This document shows, in pieces, positions 25,826 through 36,648 of a DNA stretch of 64,000 nt. Source of the DNA: Pseudomonas sp. FEN (GTDB lineage Bacteria > Pseudomonadota > Gammaproteobacteria > Pseudomonadales > Pseudomonadaceae). The notes under the pieces were generated by a model. It saw only the letters and a list, made by a program, of their open reading frames with translations. It was not told the origin of the DNA and ran no database searches. Position 1 is the first letter of the stretch. Every line of letters begins with the position of its first letter. The translations under genes were made by a program, and so were the position numbers. Location of the stretch: NCBI RefSeq assembly GCF_904067045.1, contig NZ_CAJFDC010000012.1, positions 1 through 64,000 on the forward strand, written 5' to 3'.

Positions 25826-26737
25826 GTGAGACCCGTCGATATCCTGCGCATGTTCATACTGGCCGCTGTCTGGGGTGCCAGTTTCCTGTTCATGCGGATC
25901 ATTGCTCCCGTACTTGGTGCTTTTCCGAGCGCTTTTTTTCGTGTTTCGATTGCCGCCGTCGGGCTGCTGGTGATCCTCACGCTGATGCGTATCAACTGGG
26001 ACTTCAAAGGCAAGTTCAAGGTTTGCCTGATGCTCGGCGTCATCAACTCCGGGCTGCCAGCGACCCTGTACTCGGTCGCGGCCCAGGTACTGCCGGCCGG
26101 TTATTCATCGATCTTCAACGCCACCACACCGCTGATGGGCGTGTTGATCGGCGGCCTGTTCTTCCACGAAAAACTGAGCCGGAACAAGCTGCTCGGGATC
26201 TTCCTCGGCTTGTTCGGGGTTGCGGTATTGACCCGCGCCGGACCTGTAACCTTCAACCTTGAATTACTGATGGGGGCGATGGCGTGTCTGCTGGCGACCA
26301 CCAGTTACGGCTTTGCCGGGTTCCTCACCCGCCGCTGGCTCGACCATCAAGGGGGGCTCGATCCACGGCTATCGGCCATGGGCAGCATGTTCGGCGCGAC
26401 CCTGGTGATCCTGCCGTTCTTCGGTTACAGCGCCATCGTCCATCCACCGGCCAGTTGGGGCGGGATCAGCGTCTGGCTGTCCCTGCTGGGTTTGGGCCTG
26501 GTGTGCACGGCGTTTGCCTACATCATGTATTTCCGCCTGATCAGCGATATCGGCCCGGTCAGGTCGATGACCGTGACCTTCATGATTCCAGTGTTCGGGG
26601 TGCTGTGGGGGGCGCTGTTTCTTGACGAGCCACTGTCCATGGCCCATGTGTATGGCGGGATGTTGATTGCGCTGGCGTTGTGGCTGGTACTGAAGCCCGG
26701 GGCGGCGTTGAAGGTGGCCAGCGTGGCTGACCGCTAG
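25826..26737 (+). CDS. EamA/DMT-family transporter
   Basis: The product has 303 residues and ten predicted helices in two EamA halves: the first starts ILAAVWGASFLFMRIIAPVL, the second includes GAMACLLATTSYGFAGFLTR and the closing PVFGVLWGALFLDEPLS. It is an inner-membrane exporter of an unknown small molecule. GTG 25826 is used, with AAGGAAG five to six bases upstream; there is no ATG at the domain start. It converges with another DMT gene on the opposite strand, with a perfect inverted REP pair between them. Confidence 0.85.
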   Translation: MRPVDILRMFILAAVWGASFLFMRIIAPVLGAFPSAFFRVSIAAVGLLVILTLMRINWDFKGKFKVCLMLGVINSGLPATLYSVAAQVLPAGYSSIFNATTPLMGVLIGGLFFHEKLSRNKLLGIFLGLFGVAVLTRAGPVTFNLELLMGAMACLLATTSYGFAGFLTRRWLDHQGGLDPRLSAMGSMFGATLVILPFFGYSAIVHPPASWGGISVWLSLLGLGLVCTAFAYIMYFRLISDIGPVRSMTVTFMIPVFGVLWGALFLDEPLSMAHVYGGMLIALALWLVLKPGAALKVASVADR

Positions 26738-26755
26738 TTATCAGCTGACCTCCAG

Positions 26756-26856
26756 GCCCCTTCGCGGGCAAGCTCCGCTCCCACAGGACCTGGTCACACC
26801 GCAAAATCCCGGCCAGACATGGACACTGTGGGAGCGGAGCTTGCCCGCGAAGGGGC
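26756..26856. repeat. Perfect 31-bp inverted repeat pair (REP type)
   Basis: The 31 bases from 26756 (GCCCCTTCGCGGGCAAGCTC...) are exactly repeated in inverse orientation at 26826-26856, with 39 bp between. The GCGGGCAAGCTCCGCTCCCAC core is a common Pseudomonas REP. It lies between two convergent genes and could also act as a bidirectional transcription barrier. Confidence 0.85.
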
Positions 26857-26902
26857 CGGAACGGGCGCGGTAAAACCCGGCCAATGCGCCCGTTACCGCC
26901 GT

Positions 26903-27766
26903 TTAGCCAGCCTTGCGAAACACAAACACAAAGCCGACGATAATCAACCCCATGCCGAGCATGCTCAGCGCCGCCAGGCGGTTACCGAAGATCAGGTAAT
27001 CCATCACCGCCGTCACCGCCGGCACCAGATAGAACAGACTGGTGACATTGACCAGGTTACCCCGGGCAATCAGCCGGTACAGCAACAAGGTCGCCAGCAC
27101 CGACACTACCAGGCCCATCCATAGCACCGGCACGACAAAGCCGCTGCCGGTTTCGAAGTGGAACGGCTGGAACGGCACGAAGATCCCACACAGCAACAAC
27201 CCGGCCAGGTACTGCACCGGCAGCGTGCCCAGTGGGTTATCGCTGATGCGCTTCTGCATGATGGACCCCGCGGTCATGCTGGCCAGGGCCAGCAAACCGA
27301 ACAGCATCCCGGCCAGGGACATGCCGGCCAGGCCGATGCCCTGGTAAACCACCAGGATCAGCCCCGCCAACCCCAGTCCCAGCCCGAACATCCGACTCCA
27401 GGAGCGCCGCCGCTCCATCAGCACCGCCGTAAGAATCGGTTGCACCCCCATGATCGTTGCCATGACCCCGGGCGTAACCTTCAGGTCCAGGGCCAGCAGA
27501 TAGAAAATCTGGTAGGCCCCCAACAACACCAGGCCAGTTGCCGCCGCATAGAGCAGCGGCTTGCCCTTGCGCGGCAGCTTGAGCTTGAGCAGCGGGACCA
27601 ACACCATCAGCCCCAGCAGGGCGATGCAAAAACGGATCAACAGGAAAGCGAACGGCGAGGCATGGGCCAACCCCCATTTGGAGAAAATCGCCCCACTGCT
27701 CCAGAGCAGGACAAACAGACTCGTCGAGGCCGCCGCGGTTGCGGATTGTTTTGAAAAAGCCGACAT
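26903..27766 (-). CDS. EamA/DMT-family transporter
   Basis: The protein has 287 residues and ten predicted membrane helices. Recognisable EamA features are LFVLLWSSGAIFSKWGL near the start, GVMATIMGVQPILTAVLMER closing the first half and YRLIARGNLVNVTSLFYLVP in the second. ATG 27766 has AGGTGG seven bases before it; the longer frame was rejected. It is not close in sequence to the DMT protein encoded opposite, so this is not a recent duplication. The substrate is unknown. Confidence 0.85.
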   Translation of the reverse strand: MSAFSKQSATAAASTSLFVLLWSSGAIFSKWGLAHASPFAFLLIRFCIALLGLMVLVPLLKLKLPRKGKPLLYAAATGLVLLGAYQIFYLLALDLKVTPGVMATIMGVQPILTAVLMERRRSWSRMFGLGLGLAGLILVVYQGIGLAGMSLAGMLFGLLALASMTAGSIMQKRISDNPLGTLPVQYLAGLLLCGIFVPFQPFHFETGSGFVVPVLWMGLVVSVLATLLLYRLIARGNLVNVTSLFYLVPAVTAVMDYLIFGNRLAALSMLGMGLIIVGFVFVFRKAG

Positions 27767-27864
27767 GGATACCACCTGTGATTCAGGCAAAAGCCGATTC
27801 AGCGCAAAGCTGAACATTCAGTAGTTTTTTCAGGCGGGCACAGGGGAACGGCAAATACTGCCGA

Positions 27865-28029
27865 TCAGCCCAAAAAGCCAACACCCGGCGGTGATACGAC
27901 TGCGTACACCGGCGTGCTACTGACAGGTGGGGGGTAATGACTGATCTGCACAGGCTGCTGGTTCCCGCACGGCACGACCGCAGCGTTGAGCGCTGAATCG
28001 ACTACCGCATTGAGCAAGGAAACGGGCAT
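27865..28029 (-). CDS. Possible small protein of 54 residues
   Basis: An ATG at 28029 opens a frame to TGA at 27865. The product starts MPVSLLNAVVDSALNAAVVP and continues with a Pro/Val/Ser-rich second half ending GVGFLG. There is one cysteine and no membrane helix. No good ribosome binding site is visible, which is the main argument against it. For it: it fills an otherwise empty gap between the LpxO-like gene and a transporter gene, is on the same strand as both, and uses GC-ending codons often. It needs conservation evidence. Confidence 0.3.
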   Translation of the reverse strand: MPVSLLNAVVDSALNAAVVPCGNQQPVQISHYPPPVSSTPVYAVVSPPGVGFLG

Positions 28030-28113
28030 GTGCTGATCTTTTACCGAGGAAGGTGAATCGGTTGAAACACCGAGCGCCGACTATAACCAGCGCTCGGCAG
28101 CAATTGCAATGGG

Positions 28114-29052
28114 TCAGCCGAACAACCAATAACCGAGCGCGGCGAACACCACGACCGCCAGCACCGGGCGCATGGCGCGATAGCCCTGCGGATTGGCGCG
28201 TTTGAAGCGCTTGACCATGCCACTGATCTTGTCACTGAAACGTTTGCTCCAGGCATAGACCTGGTTGATCCCACCGACCCGCTCATCATCGACGTTCTGC
28301 GGAGCCGTGGCGCGACCGAGGAAGGCGCTGACCCGGCGGTTGACCGCCGTCATGAAACGACTGCTCAGCGGACGCTCGACATCGCAGAACAGAATAACGC
28401 GGGTCTGCTCGGTTTCGTTCTTGACCCAATGCACGTAGGTCTCGTCGAACATCACGTCTTCGCCGTCGCGCCAGGCATAGACCTGGCCGTCGACAAAAAT
28501 CCGGCAGTCGTCGGAGTTCGGCGTGGACAACCCCAGGTGATAGCGCAAGGAACCGGCAAACGGGTCACGGTGCGGATTGAGGTGACTGCCGCCAGGCAAC
28601 AGGGCGAACATCGCGCCCTTGACGTTAGGGATCGAGTTCACCAGGGCCACGGTTTTCGGGCACAGCAACTCGGCCGACGGCAGGGCCTTGTCGTACCACT
28701 TGAGGTAGAACCGCTTCCAGCCCTTCTTGAAGAACGAGCCGAAACCGGCATCGTTGTTCTTCTCGGCGGCACGAATATAGCCTTCGTCGAACAGGTGCAT
28801 GGCCTCTTCGCGAATGGCCTGCCAGTTGTCCTTGAGCACATCCAGCTCGGGAAACTTGCTGCGGTCCAGGTAAGGCTTGGACGGCACGCTGGAAAACAGG
28901 TACATCAAGGCGTTATACGGCGCGAAAGCGGCGGAATGGTTGACGAACTGGCGCAATAGCGGCAGACGCGCCTTGCCACGCAGATGCACATAAAGCGTAC
29001 TGCCGAGGAACAGCAGCAGGACTGTGGCCTTGGCGGCAAAGGAAAAGCTCAT
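28114..29052 (-). CDS. lpxO: LpxO-like lipid A / aspartyl-asparaginyl beta-hydroxylase
   Basis: This Fe(II)/2-oxoglutarate dioxygenase adds a 2-hydroxyl to secondary acyl chains of lipid A in homologues. The 312-residue protein has an N-terminal membrane anchor (residues 6-22, TVLLLFLGSTLYVHL), the iron-binding H-x-D in NPHRDPFAG, the distal His in YVHWVKN and the 2-oxoglutarate Arg in TRVILF, then a C-terminal hydrophobic tail (VLAVVVFAALGYWLF). P. aeruginosa has two lpxO genes; which one this matches was not tested. The general family, Asp/Asn hydroxylase, is certain; the lipid A substrate is inferred. Confidence 0.85.
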   Translation of the reverse strand: MSFSFAAKATVLLLFLGSTLYVHLRGKARLPLLRQFVNHSAAFAPYNALMYLFSSVPSKPYLDRSKFPELDVLKDNWQAIREEAMHLFDEGYIRAAEKNNDAGFGSFFKKGWKRFYLKWYDKALPSAELLCPKTVALVNSIPNVKGAMFALLPGGSHLNPHRDPFAGSLRYHLGLSTPNSDDCRIFVDGQVYAWRDGEDVMFDETYVHWVKNETEQTRVILFCDVERPLSSRFMTAVNRRVSAFLGRATAPQNVDDERVGGINQVYAWSKRFSDKISGMVKRFKRANPQGYRAMRPVLAVVVFAALGYWLFG

Positions 29053-29269
29053 TCAACACTCCTCGAAAATGGGCAACGCACAAGTGTGCCGGTGCCGCTC
29101 GACTCACCCCACGTGGCAGCCGGCCATGATAAACATTACCGGCGCCGGGAAAAACCCATGGCTTCACAGATTCAGTGTTGCCGATTCGGCAATAAAGCCT
29201 CTTTTTAACAAGAAACGGCTGAACGGTAGCTGATCCAGGTCAGTGAGGTATTGCCCTGCCCCTGCCGGG

Positions 29270-30244
<975 letters not shown>

Positions 30245-30489
30245 GACGGGGTCCTTTCGTGCAGCGTTGACGGGAACTTTAAAGGTTATGCCTCAGGGTT
30301 GCGGGCGTCCAGTCGGGACACCTCGCGCAGCGATGGCGCGCAACGGACCCGGTCATGATCCGACGCTTCATTCAGAGACTGAATAAGCCGTCTGCGTTCA
30401 CACTCGGCCGGGCGTCGCGTTATAGTCGGCCATGGTTTTCCCCCGCCCGCCGTCGAACCCGGCCGGCGTTATCGTCCGAGGAATTGCAG

Positions 30490-31335
30490 ATGAAGTTCGA
30501 AGGCACCCAGGCCTACGTCGCCACCGATGACCTGAAGCTGGCGGTGAACGCCGCCATCACGCTGGAGCGTCCGCTGCTGGTCAAGGGCGAGCCCGGCACC
30601 GGCAAGACCATGCTGGCCGAACAACTGGCCGAATCCTTCGGCGCCAAGCTGATCACCTGGCATATCAAATCGACCACCAAGGCGCACCAGGGCCTCTACG
30701 AGTACGATGCGGTCAGCCGCCTGCGCGACTCGCAGCTGGGCAACGAGAAGGTCCACGACGTTCGCAACTACCTGAAAAAGGGCAAGCTGTGGGAAGCGTT
30801 CGAATCCGACGAGCGGGTGATCCTGCTGATCGACGAAATCGACAAGGCCGACATCGAGTTCCCCAACGACCTGCTGCAAGAACTCGACAAGATGGAGTTC
30901 TACGTCTACGAGATCGATGAAACCATCAAGGCGAAGAAACGCCCGATCATCATCATTACCTCCAATAACGAAAAAGAGCTGCCGGACGCCTTCCTGCGCC
31001 GCTGCTTCTTCCACTACATCGCCTTTCCAGACCGCGTCACCCTGCAGAAAATCGTCGACGTGCACTACCCGAACATCAAGAAGGACCTGGTCAGCGAAGC
31101 CCTCGACGTATTCTTCGATGTGCGCAAGGTCCCGGGCCTGAAGAAAAAGCCATCGACCTCGGAATTGGTGGACTGGCTGAAACTGCTGATGGCCGACAAT
31201 ATCGGCGAAGCGGTACTGCGCGAGCGCGATCCGACCAAGGCCATTCCGCCTTTGGCCGGGGCCCTGGTGAAGAACGAACAGGACGTGCAGTTGCTTGAAC
31301 GCCTGGCCTTCATGAGCCGGCGCGGCAGCCGTTAG
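30490..31335 (+). CDS. MoxR-type AAA+ ATPase
   Basis: The 281-residue protein has Walker A GEPGTGKT at 33-40, Walker B VILLIDEIDKAD near 110 and the arginine-finger region DAFLRRCFFHY. MoxR ATPases act as chaperones for metal-cofactor or complex assembly and typically work with a von Willebrand A partner, here encoded 68 bp downstream. ATG 30490 has GAGG nine bases upstream; frames further upstream cross the divergent promoter. The client of this pair is unknown. Confidence 0.88.
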   Translation: MKFEGTQAYVATDDLKLAVNAAITLERPLLVKGEPGTGKTMLAEQLAESFGAKLITWHIKSTTKAHQGLYEYDAVSRLRDSQLGNEKVHDVRNYLKKGKLWEAFESDERVILLIDEIDKADIEFPNDLLQELDKMEFYVYEIDETIKAKKRPIIIITSNNEKELPDAFLRRCFFHYIAFPDRVTLQKIVDVHYPNIKKDLVSEALDVFFDVRKVPGLKKKPSTSELVDWLKLLMADNIGEAVLRERDPTKAIPPLAGALVKNEQDVQLLERLAFMSRRGSR

Positions 31336-31403
31336 GCTCAGTGCGAAAGCGGCCCGCGCGGCGAGCTTTCGAACAGACCCACGTTCATTCAAGGGCCATT
31401 GCC

Positions 31404-32582
31404 ATGCTGCTCAATCTGTTCAATGAAATGCGCGCCGCCAAGGTTCCGGTGTCGGTGCGCGAGCTGCTCGACCTGATCAACGCGCTGAAACAGCGCGTGA
31501 CCTTCGCCGACATGGACGAGTTCTACTACCTCGCCCGGGCGATCCTGGTGAAGGACGAGCGGCATTTCGACAAATTCGACCGGGCGTTCGGTGCCTACTT
31601 CAATGGCCTGGAAAAACTTGACCAGCACCTCCAGGCCCTGATTCCCGAAGACTGGCTGCGCAAGGAGTTCGAGCGTTCGCTGAGCGACGAAGAGCGCGCG
31701 CAGATCCAGTCCCTCGGCGGCCTGGACAAGCTGATCGAGGAATTCAAGAAGCGCCTGGAAGAACAGAAGGAACGTCACGCTGGCGGCAACAAGTGGATCG
31801 GCACCGGCGGCACCAGCCCGTTTGGCTCGGGCGGTTTCAACCCCGAAGGCATTCGCGTCGGCGACGCTGGCAAGCGCCAGGGCAAGGCGGTCAAGGTCTG
31901 GGACCAGCGCGAGTACAAGAACCTCGACGACCAGGTCGAACTGGGCACGCGCAATATCAAGGTAGCCTTGCGCCGCCTGCGCAAGTTCGCGCGCCAGGGC
32001 GCGGCGGAAGAGCTGGATATCGACGGCACCATCGACCACACGGCTCGCGATGCCGGCCTGTTGAATATCCAGATGCGCCCGGAACGGCGCAACACCATCA
32101 AGTTGTTGCTGCTGTTCGACATCGGCGGCTCGATGGACGCCCATGTGAGGATCTGCGAGGAGCTGTTCTCGGCCTGCAAGACCGAGTTCAAGCACCTGGA
32201 GTACTTCTACTTCCACAATTTCGTCTATGAATCGGTGTGGAAGAACAACCTGCGCCGGGGCTCGGAACGCACCTCGACCCAGGACCTGCTGCACAAGTAC
32301 GGCGCCGACTACAAAGTGATCTTCATCGGTGACGCGGCCATGGCGCCGTATGAAATCACCCAGGCCGGCGGCAGTGTCGAGCACTGGAACGAAGAAGCTG
32401 GCTATGTGTGGATGCAGCGCTTCATGGCCAAGTACAAGAAGCTTATCTGGATCAATCCGTATCCGAAGGACACCTGGAATTACACGGCGTCCACCGGGAT
32501 CGTTCGTGATCTGGTGGAGGATCAGATGTACCCGCTGACCTTGCGGGGATTGGAGGAAGGAATGCGCTTCCTGTCCAAGTAA
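31404..32582 (+). CDS. vWA-domain protein, CoxE-like partner of MoxR
   Basis: The product has 392 residues. Residues 1-110 are helical; about 125-150 form a Gly-rich flexible stretch (GGNKWIGTGGTSPFGSGGF); the vWA domain follows with the MIDAS motif as DIGGSMD at 239-245. The usual DxSxS is therefore DxGxS, a variant common in this bacterial subfamily. A MoxR ATPase lies directly upstream and both are probably one transcript. The vWA domain presumably presents the client to the ATPase; the client is not known. ATG 31404 has AAGGG upstream and begins the conserved sequence. Confidence 0.85.
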   Translation: MLLNLFNEMRAAKVPVSVRELLDLINALKQRVTFADMDEFYYLARAILVKDERHFDKFDRAFGAYFNGLEKLDQHLQALIPEDWLRKEFERSLSDEERAQIQSLGGLDKLIEEFKKRLEEQKERHAGGNKWIGTGGTSPFGSGGFNPEGIRVGDAGKRQGKAVKVWDQREYKNLDDQVELGTRNIKVALRRLRKFARQGAAEELDIDGTIDHTARDAGLLNIQMRPERRNTIKLLLLFDIGGSMDAHVRICEELFSACKTEFKHLEYFYFHNFVYESVWKNNLRRGSERTSTQDLLHKYGADYKVIFIGDAAMAPYEITQAGGSVEHWNEEAGYVWMQRFMAKYKKLIWINPYPKDTWNYTASTGIVRDLVEDQMYPLTLRGLEEGMRFLSK

Positions 32583-32627
32583 CCACTACGCCTATGCTGA
32601 GCAGACATCTGTGGCGAGCAAACACCT

Positions 32628-32757
32628 GTGGCGAGCGGGCTTGCCCGCGTTCGGCTGCGCGGCAGCCGTAAAACCATAATCCCGGTTATTTCTGATACAC
32701 CGCGATTGCAGGTTTGGGGGCGCTGCGCACCCCAGCGCGGGCAAGCCCGCTCACCAC
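32628..32757. repeat. REP doublet (REPIN-like), copy B
   Basis: This 130-bp unit is bounded by GTGGCGAGCGGGCTTGCCCG and its reverse complement. The core keeps the GGCTGC/GCAGCC hairpin, the GTAAA-CCATAATCCCG segment and a GGGGGCGC...CCCC hairpin seen in copy A at 8880-9008. It fills the gap between two convergent genes. A partial extra copy of GTGGCGAGC precedes it at 32611. Confidence 0.85.
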
Positions 32758-32771
32758 AAAGGAGAGCGGTG

Positions 32772-33689
32772 TCAGGCAAACCGGCGCAGGAACTCGACCT
32801 GTTGCCGATGCGCCGTCTCCTGCACCACCGGCGCCAGCCTGACCTGCGTCCCCGGCAGGCATTGCGCCAAGCGGGCCAGCGACAATGGCGTCAATCCCCC
32901 CAGGCGCGGGTACCCACCAATGGTCTGCCGATCATTGAGCAACACAATCGGCTGACCGTCCGGTGGCACCTGAATCGCCCCCAGGGGAATACCCTCGGAA
33001 ATCATCGGCTCGCCCTGGTACTTCAACTCCGGCCCCAACAGCCGAATACCCATGCGGTCGGCACGGGTATCCAGGGTCCAGACACTGTTGAATGCATCAA
33101 ACAGGCTTTGTCCGCTGAACTCGCCGATCTGCGCCCCGAGTACCACCTGCAAGGGCGCACTGGAACTGAAATCCGGCACCCGCGCGCCTGATAATCCTCT
33201 TGGCGCCGATGCCGATCCGCGATATTCCAGGCAACCGCCTTTGGCCAAAGGCCGCCCCAGGCCATCCAACCCACCGAGTTCCTCGCGGACCACGCAGGCG
33301 GCACTGCCAAGGACTTTCGGCGCGATGAAACCACCCGGCGCGGCCAGATAAGCCCGCGCCCCCGACAGTGGTTGAATCAATTGCAGGCGCTGGCCTTTCC
33401 TCAAGACAAAACTGCACCAGGGCGCCAGCGCCTGGCCATCTACCCGCGCGCCCAGATCGGCGCCGGCCAAAGCCAGGCAGCAATCCTCCTGCGCCAGCAG
33501 CGTCAACCCGCCCAGGGTCACTTCCACCACCGCCGCATCTGGCGCATTACCCAGCAAGTGGTTGGCCCAGAACATCGATACCCAGTCCAACGCTCCGCCC
33601 TGGGTCACGCCCAGATGGCGCACGCCAAAACGCCCGGCATCCTGCAACAGGCACAGCGGCGTACTTGCCTCGATCAACAGATGGCTCAT
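32772..33689 (-). CDS. pxpC: 5-oxoprolinase subunit C (biotin-dependent carboxyltransferase fold)
   Basis: PxpABC together hydrolyse 5-oxoproline (pyroglutamate) to glutamate using ATP. The 305-residue PxpC/KipA-like subunit shows GVRHLGVTQGGALDWVSM near the start, the central PDFSSSAPLQVVLGAQ and the C-terminal IVLLNDRQTIGGYPRLG. Its start overlaps the pxpB stop by four bases (ATGA), so the operon is translationally coupled. It is the last gene; a REP doublet follows. Confidence 0.9.
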   Translation of the reverse strand: MSHLLIEASTPLCLLQDAGRFGVRHLGVTQGGALDWVSMFWANHLLGNAPDAAVVEVTLGGLTLLAQEDCCLALAGADLGARVDGQALAPWCSFVLRKGQRLQLIQPLSGARAYLAAPGGFIAPKVLGSAACVVREELGGLDGLGRPLAKGGCLEYRGSASAPRGLSGARVPDFSSSAPLQVVLGAQIGEFSGQSLFDAFNSVWTLDTRADRMGIRLLGPELKYQGEPMISEGIPLGAIQVPPDGQPIVLLNDRQTIGGYPRLGGLTPLSLARLAQCLPGTQVRLAPVVQETAHRQQVEFLRRFA

Positions 33690-34390
33690 GCCAAGCCCCC
33701 CAGCGGCGTGTCATCGCCACCCAACGTAATGAATTCAGCGTGGTCGATCGCGGCAAAACGTACTGTATCGCCCGGCTGCATCAGGCTATAGCCGTCACGC
33801 TCACGGTCGAACAGCTTGCTCGGGGTACGCCCGATCAAATTCCAGCCCCCCGGCGAGACCACTGGGTAAGCCGCAGTCTGGCGCTCGGCAATCCCCACGC
33901 TCCCCGCCGCGACTCGTTTGCGCGGGGTGCTGAGGCGCGGGGCGGCCAGCCGTTCGTCGACCAATCCCATAAAGGCAAACCCCGGAGCAAAACCCAGGGC
34001 GAACACCTGGTATTCGCGTGCGCTGTGGCAGCGAATCACTTCGCTGACCGAGCAGCCGGCGCGTTCGGCCAACAAGCCCAGTTCCGGGCCGACACTCGGG
34101 TCGTACCACACTGGCAACACATGGCACTGGCCCCCGCCCGCAGTGTTCGGGGCCAGGTCGGTCAAGGCCGCGGCAATCAGTTCCCGGGCCTGGGACGGGC
34201 TCAACGCCAGCAGGTCGTAATGCACCATCAAGGTGGTATAGGACGGCACCAGATCGATCAGGTGCCCGGCGAATCCAGCGCGCAAACGCTCGCCGGCAGC
34301 GAGCATCCACGGCATGTTCTCTTCAGCGATCACGTCGAACAGCCGCACCATCAGACAGTCGATCCCGACCACTTCAATCCGTGGCTTCAT
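33686..34390 (-). CDS. pxpB: 5-oxoprolinase subunit B
   Basis: The 234-residue PxpB/KipI-like subunit carries the family motifs [22 protein letters not shown] and [20 protein letters not shown], and IGRTP. ATG 34390 overlaps the pxpA stop codon by four bases; a longer frame upstream lies within pxpA and is not conserved. It forms the hetero-oligomer with PxpA and PxpC; the cleavage of pyroglutamate needs all three. Confidence 0.9.
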   Translation of the reverse strand: MKPRIEVVGIDCLMVRLFDVIAEENMPWMLAAGERLRAGFAGHLIDLVPSYTTLMVHYDLLALSPSQARELIAAALTDLAPNTAGGGQCHVLPVWYDPSVGPELGLLAERAGCSVSEVIRCHSAREYQVFALGFAPGFAFMGLVDERLAAPRLSTPRKRVAAGSVGIAERQTAAYPVVSPGGWNLIGRTPSKLFDRERDGYSLMQPGDTVRFAAIDHAEFITLGGDDTPLGGLA

Positions 34391-35139
34391 GGTTGCGACT
34401 GCCGGTCCAGGGCCTCGCGGATACGCTGTACCGCGGCCACCGAGCTGGCGTTGTCGCCGTGCACGCACAGGGTATTGGCCTGCAGGCGCAACGCGCTGCC
34501 ATCGCTGGCGGCGAGGCTGTCACCACGGGCGATGGTCAGTGCCTGTTCGACGATCAGTGAAGGCTCGTGAAGCACGGCGCCGGGCAACTGGCGCGACACC
34601 AGGCGCCCCGCGCAATCGTAGGCACGGTCGGCAAAAGCCTCGAACCACAATTCGACACCGTATTCATCACCCAGGGCCTGGGCCGCGCTGTTGTCACGCA
34701 TTGCCAGCAACATCAGCGGCAGTCCCCGGTCATAGGCGGCAATGGCCTGGATCACCGCGCGCAGTTGCTCGGGGTTGGCCATCATGTCGTTGTACATCGC
34801 GCCGTGCGGCTTGACGTAACTCACCCGGGCACCCTGCGCCCGACAGATACCGTCCAGCGCGCCGATCTGGTAATGCAGCAGGTCCTGGATTTCCTGCGGC
34901 GTGCAGGCCATGGAGCGGCGACCGAAACCCACCAGGTCGGGATAGGCCGGATGAGCACCGATACGCACGTCATTGGCCAGGGCCAAGGTAACCGTTTTGC
35001 GCATGATGCTCGGATCGCCCGCGTGATAACCGCAGGCCACATTGGCGCAATCGATAAACGGCATGACCTGCGCATCCAGACCCAGGGTCCAGTTGCCATA
35101 GCTTTCGCCGATATCGCAATTCAATAACAAGCGGCTCAC
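34387..35139 (-). CDS. pxpA: 5-oxoprolinase subunit A (LamB/YcsF family)
   Basis: The product has 250 residues. The family signatures are the N-terminal [29 protein letters not shown] segment ([16 protein letters not shown]) and [17 protein letters not shown], and [11 protein letters not shown] in the middle. It is the first of three overlapping pxp genes. The MFS transporter gene upstream, on the same strand, probably supplies the substrate and is likely in the same transcript. Confidence 0.93.
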   Translation of the reverse strand: MSRLLLNCDIGESYGNWTLGLDAQVMPFIDCANVACGYHAGDPSIMRKTVTLALANDVRIGAHPAYPDLVGFGRRSMACTPQEIQDLLHYQIGALDGICRAQGARVSYVKPHGAMYNDMMANPEQLRAVIQAIAAYDRGLPLMLLAMRDNSAAQALGDEYGVELWFEAFADRAYDCAGRLVSRQLPGAVLHEPSLIVEQALTIARGDSLAASDGSALRLQANTLCVHGDNASSVAAVQRIREALDRQSQP

Positions 35140-35202
35140 GGTGGTTGCTCCTGTGGGCTTTTAACTTTTCTTAATGTGGGACTTTTCACAAATACCCACA
35201 GA

Positions 35203-36489
35203 TTACTGCGCTTCGAGTGCCTTGCCACGGGTTTCCGGCAGGCTCAGGGCGGCGAGAATCACCACTCCGTAGGACACGGCGGCAAAAGCGCCAATCCCCA
35301 GGCTCAAGGAAACTTTCTGGCTGAGCAGACCGATCAACAGCGGGAAAAACGCCGCCAGCGCGCGGCCGATGTTGTAGCAGAAGCCCTGGCCGGAACCGCG
35401 GATCCGCGTGGGAAACAGCTCGGTGAGAAACGACCCCATGCCGCTGAAAATCCCCGAGGCAAAAAAGCCCAGCGGCAAGCCCAGCCACAACATGACCTCA
35501 TTGCTGACCTGCAACTGGGTGTACAACAGCACAATGATGAAAGAACCGACGGCGAACAGGATGAAGTTCCTCTTGCGCCCCAGCAGATCGGTCAGGTACG
35601 CGCTGATCACATAACCGATGTAGGAACCGGCAATCACCATGGCCAGGTAACCGCCCGTGCCGAGCACGCTCAACCCCCGTTCAGTCTTCAGATAGGTCGG
35701 CAACCAGGCGGTGATGGCGTAGTAACCGCCCAAGGCACCGGTGGTCAGCAAAGAGGCCCGCAGGGTGATACTGAGCATGCCCGGGGCAAAGATCTCGTAG
35801 AACCGCGCCGGCTGGCTCGGCGCCTCCTGGGCCTTGGCCTGGCGATAGATCTCCGGGTCCTTGACCAGGCGACGCACGAAAATCACAAAGATCGCCGGGA
35901 CGATGCCCAACACGAACAGGGCGCGCCAGGCGTCTTCCGGCGGCAGCAGCGAAAACAGCGCCGCATAGAGGATCGCGGTCAGTCCCCAGCCCAGAGCCCA
36001 GCCCGATTGCACCATGCCGACCGCCTTGCCACGGTCCTTGGCGCGGATCACCTCACCCATCAACACCGCGCCGGCGGTCCACTCACCACCGAAACCAAAG
36101 CCCATCAAGGTGCGGGCCACCAGCAACTGGTGGTAGTTCTGGGCGAAACCGCAGAGGAAGGTGAACACGGCGAACCAGAGTACCGTCAGTTGCAGGGTGC
36201 GTACCCGGCCAATGCGGTCGGAAAGGATGCCGGCGATCCAGCCGCCGAGGGCCGAGGCAATCAGGGTGCTGGTGGAAATCAGCCCGGCCTGGCCGGTGGT
36301 GAGGCCCCAGAGGGCGATCAGCGTCGGGATGACGAAACTGAGCATCTGGGTATCCATGCCATCCAGGCCGTAACCGATCTTGCAGCTCCAGAACGTTCGA
36401 CGTTCCTGCTGATTGAGATGGCGGTACCAGGTGAACGGACCGGGCGTGCCCTCGGTTGAAGTGACATCCAGCGAGCCGGGCGTAGTCAT
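35203..36489 (-). CDS. MFS transporter linked to pxpABC
   Basis: The product has 428 residues with twelve predicted helices. The loop 2-3 signature is present as GILSDRIGRVRTLQ, and the second-half counterpart as LTDLLGRKRN. It resembles organic-acid:proton symporters. Placed 63 bp upstream of pxpA, it may import 5-oxoproline or a compound that yields it. Many pxp operons use DUF969/DUF979 membrane proteins instead, so the MFS here is a replacement. A LysR gene is divergent from it. Confidence 0.85.
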   Translation of the reverse strand: MTTPGSLDVTSTEGTPGPFTWYRHLNQQERRTFWSCKIGYGLDGMDTQMLSFVIPTLIALWGLTTGQAGLISTSTLIASALGGWIAGILSDRIGRVRTLQLTVLWFAVFTFLCGFAQNYHQLLVARTLMGFGFGGEWTAGAVLMGEVIRAKDRGKAVGMVQSGWALGWGLTAILYAALFSLLPPEDAWRALFVLGIVPAIFVIFVRRLVKDPEIYRQAKAQEAPSQPARFYEIFAPGMLSITLRASLLTTGALGGYYAITAWLPTYLKTERGLSVLGTGGYLAMVIAGSYIGYVISAYLTDLLGRKRNFILFAVGSFIIVLLYTQLQVSNEVMLWLGLPLGFFASGIFSGMGSFLTELFPTRIRGSGQGFCYNIGRALAAFFPLLIGLLSQKVSLSLGIGAFAAVSYGVVILAALSLPETRGKALEAQ

Positions 36490-36648
36490 GGGGGCAAATT
36501 CTCCGCGTAAAACTTATTGGTATTGTTCTGGCGACCGCCCAGGCTTAGGCTTATCGTGCCTGACCGGTCGAGGGCCATTTTTCGTTGGCCGGGCCCTCTG
36601 CGTCCAACTAATAAAAGTCCTGCCCTGGCATAAGAAAAAGTTGATTGC

